Origin: Gnetum montanum
Lineage: Eukaryota; Streptophyta; Gnetopsida; Gnetales; Gnetaceae
Assembly: GCA_015680685.1 (NCBI GenBank)
Contig: MNCI01000167.1
Coordinates: forward strand, 2,346-66,345
DNA: 64,000 nt
Direction of reading: 5' to 3'
In this document: in pieces, positions 33,401-45,400 of the stretch
How positions within the stretch are numbered: position 1 is the stretch's first letter
Layout: each line of letters begins with the position of its first letter
Notes under the pieces: model-generated
Databases searched by the model: none
What the model saw: only the letters and a program-made list of their open reading frames with translations
What the model was told of the DNA's origin: nothing
Made by a program: the position numbers and the translations under genes

Positions 33401-36400
33401 AATGCATAAATTTCTTTTAAAATCTTATGTTTGTCTACCAAGGTCCTTTTTTCTCAAGAGTGCCTACCTGAAAGAATTTCTAAAGATACTGAACTGAGTG
33501 TAAAATACAAGAACACGGTCAGCATGATAAGCTCTAAATAATGCTTACAGTTAGTATATCATACATTTGGGCTCGAACGCTTAGCCAAAATTATGGTTAA
33601 GTCATCAACATCTAGCAGTGGTTATTGCAAAGAATTTTCTCANATCTTGTGCAGCACCTTCAGTCAATTGATATTCTTGGCAGTCACAGGGTTTACTTGG
33701 TTTTGCATCGAATACTGAAGGAACTGTCAACCAAAAGGCTTGCTGCAGATCAACGTAATTTTGCAGAGGTTTTATTTCACATATTCCTACTTTATTATTG
33801 TCTCTTCTCTTTCAGTGGATTTAAAAAAGTATTGTAGTTAACTTAAAGTTTTAGTTGTATGTTTTCTGGTGAAGTCTCAAGACATACATTTATGTTCATA
33901 TATTTTAAATAATTTTTTTTAAATTGTTAAAATGATCATAATGCCCTGGGTCCTTTTCCAAGGGCTTGTAACTTCTTTCCCCATTATTTTTATGTAAAAA
34001 TTTGAAAGTAGATATCTATGACATAACAAAAACAATGTAATAATACAATGTTATATAAAGGCTTGATGTACAAACTTATATTGTTACATCTGATATGTTG
34101 GGTTGGTAACCCTTTTTTCAGTGCCTAACCTTAACATATCACATGTTATACTGATTATAGTATATTTGGTGTGTGTTATGACTTAAATCGTATTTAGTGT
34201 GATGAAATTTGGGGCTTGATGAGCTAAGCAAGGTTCCAAGAATTCTGTTGGTTGTGTTTCAGTTTTTATGAAGAGATAATTATATTGAGGTGTTCGGAGC
34301 TCCAAGGTAACAAATTTCAGAAAGAAGAAGCTTGTGAGTTCGTGCAATAAGCTATATGAGCCAAAAGCACCAGTAAATTTAAATGCTTATACATGATAAA
34401 TCAATTGAAACATGGGGCCTTTGCAATGCATTGTTTTGATTGAATCAGGTTAAGAAACAACATAGGAATATGAAATGTGCTACTTCTTACAGTATGAAAA
34501 CAATACCAGTTTTGAATTTAATCTAATTCAATGTTATTCCTTAGTCTTCTAAGTAGAGCACCTCTGTATCTCACACCACCAATAATGAATCTAGATAGCT
34601 GGATCATATGAGATTATGCTTTCTTTTAACGTGTTAATTTCTCACGATATGCTTTTTGGCAATGCTACCTCTCACTAAATCCTATTTATTTTGAATAAAC
34701 TTAGAAAGTCCTGTAGGAAACATGAAGTTTTCTGCAATATAACCATGGAAAAATAAGGTTCGTCTTTAGACGTTTCAACCAATGCAGTGGAATTAAGTGA
34801 TTTAATCTTTTGAACATTATTCAAATATATCAAACTTAGAATATTCAAACATTATTTAAATATTATTTTTATTAATAGGTTTAATATAAAGTAAAATGGA
34901 TTATTTATTTATTTGGTCTAATGATAATACTTTATTTATTTTAACTCATCGTGTTTCTAATGAGATATTTCAAAGGCCTTATGCCAGTTAATTTTAGAAA
35001 TCTGAAAATTATAGTATAGAAAATTTAATATTGAAACTTTGAATTATCTATGGAAATAATTTTTTTTCTAAAACTTTGTTGGGTTAACTTCCTAACTGGC
35101 TTTATTCGAATTACCAGGTAACATCCCTGCTTTATAATTATGCATGGGTTCAGTGGACAGCTGATACAAAGTCTATCATTGATGGATTTTCTATTGCTCT
35201 TCAATCTTCTTCAAGAACCTTGCCTCCATTGGGGCACCAACAAGCACTCCATCTAACTAGTGAGAGATGGCTGCTGTGTCTAAAGATACTGAAGTTAATG
35301 CTTCTTTCTGGTTTTCAAAGTGATGCAAAATGTATTCAAGTGAGAAATTTTCTTATCTTTTGAACATGGTAATTTTACGTATTGATTTTAATAGCTATGT
35401 ACTAGCTTATGTGGTGTGCTACTCACACAGGAGGTTCCTATTGTTAAGGATGTTTGTCCTGCTGTCCTGCAAGCAGTTCAATCCATATTACAGTATCGTA
35501 AGTGTTTTCTTCTCTTTTGATCTGTGTACAATAAATAGTCTCTTCTACCTTTATATGTTTCCTTCGACGAAAAATAAGTATATGCTCTGAAGTTAGTTCT
35601 GTTCATTTTTCTTTTGCATGTTGAATATTGTTTTTTTGGAAGGAAGGTCAGGTAAATCGTATCAACAAAATAAACTTCAGGTACATAATGCATATTTACA
35701 ACAGAAAACCCATCCAAAAACGGGGCAGGCTCCCCCTACAACAGGCCCCTTCTAGGCCTATATACACACTGTAAACACAGCAGCCATCAATCTGAAGCAA
35801 TCAAGACCAAAACCGGGCAGAGAACAAAGCCCAACCAAACCCAGACCCAATTCCCTCACCCAAACACGACACACCCCCAAACACAAACAAGGAACAGAGA
35901 AGCCCCTTAAAGATGGTGGGGAAGAGAAAAACAGGTGCACCGGTGGGCCACCTTGAAGTGGACTTGATCTAAAATAGCCCTAAGCTGCGTAGAGGCAACA
36001 AAATTCGTTGCCTGTTGGAACTCTAGGAAGTCCTGTTCCACCTGCAAGTGCTCATTATCCGGAAGTCCTGTTCCACCTGCAAGCGTTCATTATCAGGCAT
36101 ATCTTTGGTCTTATCCGGGTGATACTTGGTGGCCACTAACTCGATATGCCTCTACAACTCAGTCCATGATGCTTCATTGTTGATGACCATAAGGATATAC
36201 ACCTCAAGTGGGGTGAGTGTTTGACATACTTATATAGAGTTTTGAATGAATTTTGAAACTTGAATTGCTGATATTATTATTTACAGGGAGACCATTCTCA
36301 TCAATTTGACATACTTCAGTTTTTTTTTAAAGGTTAAAATGATCAATTTATAATTAGTAAATAAAAATATGTAGAAAGCCAGCTGCTGTTGAACCTAACA

Positions 36401-39400
36401 AGCAGTTAATCATGAGTTTTGTAACCAATTATGAGAAGATCATGATTTGTAAGTCATGGAATGTTGGGACTCTTCTGCGAAATTAAATTATAAGGAAGAA
36501 TAGTGTAACTAAGTGAGAAAGAGAAGTGTGTATCATATACAATCATGAGTTTTGTAACCAATTATGATAGAAGATTGTGATTTGTAAGTCGTGGAATGTT
36601 GGGACTCTTCTGCGAAATAAAATTGTATGGAAGAATAGTGTAACTAAGTGAGAAAGAGAAGTGTGTATGAGAGATGTAGACAAGTGAAAAGGAAAGAAAA
36701 AAGAATTTCATAGAACAACAGGACAAAAATAAGAGTAGCAAAAAGTGAAGACATGGACACAAATAGTCCATGGAGCTATGAATTAAGAAGGTTGTAATGT
36801 TTACAAGATCATTGTAGACTTAATAATCAAAGATGACACATGAATATCCTTTGCTAGAGAAGTGAAGCTGCTGAGTAGACTCACGAGTGAGTTAGGATCT
36901 AGTTTTCTCAATAGGAAGAGAAGGTTCACTATTGAGCTAATTGGTAAGCCTAATGGAGGCAACATTGGAGTAAATGGAGTTGTGAATTAAAGTAGCAAAG
37001 TAGTACACAGAGTCAAACAAGTTTAAGTTGGCCAAGGTAAACTAACTTTTCCTTCATAAGACCAATAAGTACAATTTGGTTAACCTGTAACACATACCTT
37101 GTGTGTTATAATTATGAATACATCTGTCCACTTTTAAACCATTTACAAAAAATATTAATCAATTAATCATTCAGTTACATTCCCTCCACAAGATCCTTGG
37201 GTAATTAGAGTTATCTTTATAACATAAACCAAACTCTAAACATGATATTGGAGTAAGGTTATGGTTAGTGGAAATCACTATTTATAAATCAATTGAATGC
37301 AATAAAAGCTTGTTAAAGGAAAATTGTTAATAGGTACAACGGTACCCAACCAACTGTAACCGTTGGGGAAACAGTATTAAATAAGGATCAATTTAGGGGG
37401 AAAAATTAAGGCATGCAACAAGATCATTTTCAAGAGTGATACAAAGTAGGCAAAACAACATCGTAAGATGGAGAAGGTTCATGAGTTATTGATGAGCTCT
37501 AGAACTACAATTGATGAGGCACTCCAATACCTTATGGCATGTCAAAGCCATTCCACACATTTGAAGTAGCTCCCTCTCTCTCATGGAGTATTGTTTCGAA
37601 TACATTATGTCTGTTCTACAAAGGATGGAAGGTAAGTTGGATAATGGTTACAACTTCATATGAGATTAAGGCATAACCAACACGTGCAACAAAATTGTCC
37701 AAATCAATTGAAACAACAACAATGTAGACAGAATGTCGGGCCTTATTAGTAATATTAGAGACCCATGAATAAATCATGGAATTTACCGTGTAAGCCAAAT
37801 GCCAAGTTTCCCAAACCAAAACCTTATGTTCCAAATTTATCATGTCAGAATCCAAAACATTATATTAACCATTGGAGGGAATCAAATTGAGTCAATATCA
37901 CTTTAACTCACTTTTGTAATACTCTTGCATGGCAGTGAAACACAGATAGTATGTTTCGTTAGATGTTCATTGTGTAAGGATTTAAAACTTATATATTATG
38001 TACGCTTACAAAAAGTAACAACACCATACCAAGGGTATTGAGCTCATAATTGGGATATAATTCCTGTTAAAGAATTTGGCGCATATTGAGGGCAAATGAG
38101 AGTGAAATTAGGGTACAATTTGCACTTGCATTTCTTTATCAAAATCTTGTTGTGAATTAACTATTTCTCAAATTCAGTCAGTGCAAGATGAATCCAGAAA
38201 AGAAGTACAATTTCAAAGCAATTCTAGTAAGGCAAGAAGCTTTTGTGCCTCTGTCTTTCCAGGCCAGGAGAGAAACATTTAAGATTGAACACCTGATAAT
38301 TTTCAATACCAATTATGTGTAGTTGATGGTTGATCTTGATATCGAAGAACAACTCAATGAAGTTGGAATGAGCAGATATGCAGTGCAAGACCTTTCTTCA
38401 GCACAGTTGATTTCAGATGTGGGCATGCTGAAGACCCTCAAATCGTATAACAACGGTGTCTTGGAAATTTTCTACAAAGGTATGTTTGTACACGTCCCTG
38501 TCAATGAGGAAATTGTGAGGCATGTGTTGAAACGTGTGGTGTAAGCCATGATTCCTTGGCTTCAGCCTTTTTATCAGAATAGAACTTTGTGAAAAATCGG
38601 ACAGCTATTTGGATTAATGTCAATTTGTTTAGGGAGCCTATTAGTTGAATGGCCAAATTATACAATAATTGGATTGACTGTTGAGACCATCGGATGTCAA
38701 TTTAATGGAGTATATTGAGGAGTCTATTTTATTTTCATATGTGGAAGATAAAATGCTGCTGGGCATGTTTTGTGGTGCATAATTTTTATAGGGCTCTCTC
38801 GAAGATTAAGGAAGGCACATGATCTAGATTTGGGTTTGTAAGTTTGGTCATAATTATTGAAAAGAAGTTTTTGAGCGCAATGATTTCATCTAGCTTTCCC
38901 ACACATATGTTAATCTCAGTCTTGTCATAAAAAAACAGAGGTTGTTAATTTCCAGAGCGACAAAATTGTTATGTTTGGGTCTGCGGCTATTGTTACGTCT
39001 CCTGCCATCGTAATCATGCAGGTTACGCAAACATCCATAGGTAACTTTAGAAGAAATCCAAAAAGAATAGCCACTTAATCCCCAACAACAAGCTCAAGCA
39101 GGAAGAAGGTACAGAAGATTGATGTTGGTCCTAAGTCCACACCATCAAGACAAAACTCTAACTGTCCATTAGCTGAAGTAGCAAAGAAACATGAACGGGA
39201 GAGGATTCTTAAAGATAAGTTTTTTTCATCGTCCCTCTTCCTTATTCTGAAGATACCAATGGAGAAAGTTTGATTGGTTTAGAAATACTTAATGATTATG
39301 CTTTGGAAAGTATTAAGGAAGTCATGGATGCTACCCAATTGACTCATTCTGTTAGAGTGTGTGGATGTAATGGCATTAGATATTTATAACACAATAGGGG

Positions 39401-42400
39401 CTAAAAATTATTTGCTAAGCAGTAGGATCCCCTTTGCCTAAGAATGGAGGATGCATAGAGAATTCTGGGACAACATTCTGAAAATATGGCTTAAAGACCC
39501 TGAGAAGGCTATTTACGAAGTTGAAAAATATTGGCTAGAGTTAAAAAAAGATTGCATTTTGAAGGATCATGATCTCATAAGGATGGGTGCTTACTGGTAT
39601 GTTGAGTCTATGATTCATTATGTTTGCTTTGGATGAGTGCTGAATCAATAAGAAGAAGATGTCGCTGAAGCATTAAAAAGGTTCTCACTGATAGAAAAAG
39701 ATAAGGAAATATGGGACACATTGAAGCAGGTTCAAGTGAACAAACATGAAAATATTAAAGAAGAATTTAAGAAATTTGTTGAGATAGTCAAGGAATATAA
39801 GATGCATATCAAACCAAAATTAATGCTTCTTGAGCTACTGTCAAGCGCAGCACCCAGAGAACTGGAAGGCACTATTTATAGAATTGAAAATTTGTTGAGA
39901 TAGTCAAGGAATATAAGATGCATATCAAACCAAAATTAATGCTTCTTGAGCTACTGTCAAGCGCAGCACCCAGAGAACTGGAAGGCACTATTTATAGAAT
40001 TGAATAGAAATATCAAGACCAAATTTACGAACTGAAGGACAAATCCTTGAAAGATATAAGACCAATGCAATGCCCTTTGTAGTATCAATCAGGCTTGGAA
40101 TTGATAACAATGCCCCAATTGTGAACATCAATGAAGCAAAGGATAGAATGCATATTACCAAAGTTACTTCCACAGAATTCAAACAGAAATACATAGCCAA
40201 GGAAAGTGAATCTATGGGACGGCTATCTGAAATTGAATGACTGGAGAAGGAGAACAAAGCACTAAAGCTTCAAATGAGTTGGCAAAATCTTGTGCTGCAG
40301 TTACTTGGTCCTGTACTCACAACTGACGTTACAAGTGTAGAAATCGTATACGATATTTAGGATAATTTGCCTCCACAGCTAGATTTAGAAATGACATCAC
40401 CAAAACAGTTAGAACTCTATATTGCTACAAAGAAGACATCATCTCTGCCACTGTTGCCTCAGGAACAACAGCTAGCATCATCAACAACTCTACCAAGTGC
40501 CTTAGTGAAGCAATTGGATGAAACTTTAGAAATTCCCTAGGTTGGACCCTATGATCCGTTTCTCTTAAAAACACATTTGTAGATAGACCGTGATTTAGTA
40601 GTTGTTATACTTAATTTCATCTCATTTGTCATTTCTTTGTCTACAAATGCATGAGTGAAGGGGGAGTTTACTTATGTATATATGATACTTCGTGGCTAGC
40701 CACCATGAGGTTAATTATATGCTCATAATTTTATAACACGTCAAATTCATGACTAAATGCCAAATGAAGTTACAAAACTAATGCTTGAGGGAGAGTGTTG
40801 AATCTAAAAATTAATTAATAATATACAATCATTAGTTTCATAACCAGTTGTGATAAAAGATTGTGATTCGTAAGTCATGGAACATTGTGACTCTTCTGTG
40901 AAATAAAATCATAAGAGTAGTGTTATGAAGTGAAAAAGAGAAGTGTGTGTGAGAAATGTAGACAAGTGAACAAGGAAAAAGAATTTCATGGAACAACAAG
41001 ATAGAAATAAGAGTAGTGAAGAGTGAAAACATGGACACGAATAGTCCATGCAATTATGAACTAAGAAGGTTGTAATGTTTACATGATCATCATAGATCCA
41101 ATGGTTGAAGATGTCATACAAGTATCCTCTTCTAGAGAAGTGAAGTTACCAAGCAGACTCAGAAGTGAGTTGGGATCTAGTTTCCTCAATAGGAAGAGAA
41201 AGTCCATTGTTGAGCCAATTGTAAGCCTGATCCAATTTTCTTAATAGGAAGAATAGGAAGAGGAGGTCAACTTGGGGGCTAAGTTGGACTAAAAGGAGCT
41301 ATGAATTAAAGTAGCAAAGTAGTACATAGAGTATAACAAGTTTTAATTGGCCAAGGCAAACTAACGCTTACTTTGTAAGACCAACAAGTCCAATTTGATT
41401 GACTTGTAACACATACCTTGCATGTTGTAATTATGAATACATTTGCCTACTATTAAACCATTTACGAGAATTGTTAAATAATTAATCATTCAGTTACATT
41501 CCTTACTACAATATTCTTGGGTAATTAGAGTTGTCTTAATGATATAAAACCAAACTCTAACAACCTCAATCAGTCCTTTGTAGGGAAAAATGAAGCAGGG
41601 TCGTGAACCATCCATACAGATTTGAACATGCCTCAGCTTGGGGCAGGGAAATGGAGGAACGTTATGGAAGAAAATCTTGCTTGGTTTCAGCCAAACCACA
41701 GATCATGAGCTGAAACCCATAAACCATATCCCAAACAAAAAAGGACTAGTAGCCTATACCATAGACATGAGCCAAACAAAAGGCACAGACCATTACCCAG
41801 ATAAAATGACCCGGTACTAGTGGTAAGCACACCAGCATGGCAAGCACTCCTGCCATTGTTCTTCTTGACTCAAAATTGAGTTCAAGCCATAAAGGTATGC
41901 CACCTACAATAAAACATTTGAATTGCAATTGGCAGTGATGTGTTACCTGTTCATGCATGGTGCTTTGGATGGACAATGTGCAAATTCCTATTGATCAGTT
42001 GTCATAGGAAAATTACTTGGTTGTTGCTGAGGATGCTGTGCAAGCAAGGCCAGTGAGGGGTTTCCACAGTAGAATCATGCAAGGACTATCTGGCAGAATT
42101 TGAGCAGTGGGGTTAGCGATCTGGGAATGGACAATGTGCAAATTCCTATTGATCAGTTGTCATAGGAAAATTACTTGGTTGTTGCTGAGGATGCTGTGCA
42201 AGCAAGGCCAATGAGGGGTTTCCACAGTAGAATCATGCAAGGACTATCTGGCAGAATTTGAGTAGTGGGGTTAGCGATCTGGGAATCATTGTGGGGTAGA
42301 GAGGTTGAGGTACGGAGTGCTGAAATGTGGATGAGGGTGGGGGTGTGGAGGGTCAGGAAGCTTGAGAGAGGATGTGAAACAAGAGGATATGTGGGAATGG

Positions 42401-45400
42401 GCATAGACGTAACCTGCAGAAAGGGGGTTGGCAGGATAGGGATAGAGAGGATTGACATACTTTTGGTTTAGCTATCAATTTTGTGATCGTTCTTTATGTC
42501 TTAGGTGTTAGAATTTCATGATTTTAAGAGTCATAAGGTTCATGGAATTGCAAATCAACATTTTATGTTCAATGTAGAGTCAAATTTTTGAAAGAAGTAA
42601 TAAACAAAGTTTTCTTTACCATCAAGTTGGGTTTGTTCGAAGTTGGTTCCTACAAGATTAGATGATTTTAATGTAGGAGGTTATTCATGCTCTACGGATT
42701 GCCAAATTCCCTAGATTGTGCCTAAAGCTTGACATCATTAAGGCCTACGATATGCTAAGTTGAGAGGCACTTTCTACTATTATGCAAATGAAAGGGTTTG
42801 AGCCTACATTCATTAGCATGTGTATACACATTCAAGATTCAGCAGCTTTCTCATTTGATATTGGCGGGAGATTATGGAGGTTCTCATCCCTTGGATGGGG
42901 GTTGAGGCAGGGAGACCCACTTTTCCCTTTGCTTTTCATTATCATGATGTATCTCCTTAAATACTATTGTAAGGTGGCGAGGGTGCACGGTCTTGAGACA
43001 GTAGGGGTGGAGTGCTTTTTGGAGCACTATGTTGATGATACCATGTTGCTTTCTCGAGATGGGATTTGCTAGGCGCAGAGGATTAATCAAGCCCTTCAGC
43101 ATCTGGCCTTAGAAATTGGATTGGAGATAAATTGGGGGAAATCTTTGGCCCACTACATCAATGTTGATCCTAGGGTTAGTGGTTGCATATCGTAGATTTT
43201 GGGTATATTGCCTGGCTCCCCTCAAGATTCGTATATGGAGATTCCTCTTTTTGAGTGGAGGATGAAGCCAATATGGAATAAACTAATTTAGAAAATTGAA
43301 ACTTGGGTGGGACATTGGGTTAACTGCTTCTTGATGCGGAAGGGGAGAATTCTTTTGGCTTCGGGGGTGCACTTGGCAATCGTGTGTTTTGTCACTTCTG
43401 TTGTTGCCACCTGACAGGCTATTACTTAGAAAATTAATCAGTTAATTTGAAATTTTGTGTGGTTGGGGGGTAGAGGGGATAGCAGAATGCGTTTCATAAG
43501 TTGGGATACTATTGTGCAACCTCATGAGTCGGGGGGATTAGGCATTTTTAAATTGTTATTGGGGTGGCAATGGTTGGTCACATGACTACTATGGTAGGAA
43601 GAGGGTGCTGCCTAGTGGATTTGAATCATGGCACACATATATCGATGTTGGGAGGTGGGATAGAACGACTTGAATTATGGTGGACACTTTGCGCACATGC
43701 ACAGTTAGTGATGGCATGGGGTTTGATGGGGGAGTCTTTGCGGTAGGTTATATAGGCACTTTACCTATTGGTGGAAGGATGGAAATGCATTTGGCGGGGC
43801 TAGCTATTGGAGAAGATTGAGGTCTTTCTTTGGCTTATTGAGCATAATGCACTCCTAGTACATGCATTATTAAAATGACGGGGGTTACACATTAATGATG
43901 ATTGCCCCTTATGCACTGGTAGCCTTGAGATGGTAATCCATTTCGTTTTTGAATGCCCGTACATGCAGGACATGTGGCAAGTTGCAGGTTTGCATGGGTT
44001 GGCGTAGTTGATGGGGGACTCCAAAGTAGTGCTTATTTTATGGGAGGCTTGGAAAATTTGGAATCGCACCATTTTCAGATTGTAGCATATTTTGGCACCT
44101 GAGCAGATTATCGACAATGCTAAGCATGCGTGGCAGGGACTAATCATAGCTATGGGGGTAACGTCGACCTTCGAGGCAGCCTACGTGGCGTATCACGCGA
44201 ATAAGGAACTTTGGAATCTGGTCGTGCGTAGTAGTTGGGCTGAGATTTTATTGTAGTTGGAAGGGGACCTAGTGTTGGCCAATGATGCTTTCTTTTCAAA
44301 CTAGAGTGGGGACACTACTGAGTTCCAGGGAACTAGGATCATGCTCATAGAGGTAGCATTGGCACTTTACCTAGGGACTGCAACCATGGACGAAATAATT
44401 TTACTAATGGCGCGTGGATTGCATGATGTGCATTTGTTCTTCTATGGGGTTGTGCCACGTACCAAGAGCAAGCAGGTGCCAAAATCTGCCTTGTTGTTGA
44501 TGTGGCGACAAGTTGTTGAGTTGGTCGATAGGTTTTTTGTTCATTCTGGAAATACCTCCAAATTGTAGAGTACGTACTTTGCTTTTTTGAAGTGCACGTG
44601 TCTTGAACAAAGGGTTAACCTTCCTAAGTTTTTTCTAGAAGTGCTGCATCAACAGCACAGAGGTCATCACTTTGGGCTAATCTTTGTGATTTGGTGGGTG
44701 GCATCTATAGGGTAGTTGCAGGGACAAGCTTTTGAGGTTCCGCAGTTGGTGCTTATTGCATCGTGTAAGGTAGTGTACTCATGATGGTAGACAACATAGA
44801 GGGGATAGGGTTCTTAGGTGCTTGGCATGGTAGTAAGGTTTTCGTTGATCTTGAGGGTCTAGATTTGTTGGGCGGAGCTGATTTAGGTTGTGGAGGAGGC
44901 GGTGGCCAAAGCTTGGGTAGAGGAGCGGTAGGCTTGGGAAGCTAGATGGGAAGAGGCTCTCCAACATGCATAGGCCTAGATGGAGGCCCAGTTCCAAGAA
45001 AAGGAAAAGGAGTTGCTTAGGCAAAATGCTTTGCATGTGGAGAGCTCATAGGTGGCAATGTTGGATGAGCTCCAGAACCAGATAAGGGCAGAAATGCAAC
45101 ACAAGAAGGAGGAGCATCAGGAGTGAGAGTGGGCTACAAGGAAGCGGTGTAGCTTAGTCAACAGGTGGACAGGGCACATGCCCGAAATGCGTGGACGTGG
45201 TTTAGGGTAGGCTGATGCCCTTATTTGGTGATGGACATCCATTGCGAAACCCCTTGGTCCATGCTCCGTCGACATATTCGCAGAACTTCCTCTTGGCTAC
45301 TTCTGAATGGATGAGGTTTGCTGCTGAGAATATGAGGAAGGAGGCTGCCATTAAGGAGTTTTAGGAGGCTGCAACCTTCGTTGACTCCACCGGGACACGT

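Larger units (their letters stand above)
36387..41562 (+). mobile_element. LTR element without gag-pol (LARD-like) carrying an unknown ORF
   Basis: LTRs at 36387-37242 and 40796-41562 share TGTTGAA starts and CTCTAA-ACA ends. The primer site after the 5' LTR (TGATATTGGAGT, 37243-37254) is a decayed initiator-Met type (TGGTATCAGAGC), typical of Ty1/copia-related elements. The purine-rich GCTTGAGGGAGAG precedes the 3' LTR. The 3.55-kb internal region has no gag, protease, integrase or reverse transcriptase motif; it carries decayed unknown frames. No matching target duplication was found (GCTGC against ACCTC). The element lies inside importin intron 7. Confidence 0.8.

Noticed and set aside
35960-36207. 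Host DnaJ gene or its retrocopy in importin intron 7
   Set aside because: The same sequence follows LINE parts in two other copies, so a LINE module fits better; kept as a finding with a stated test.
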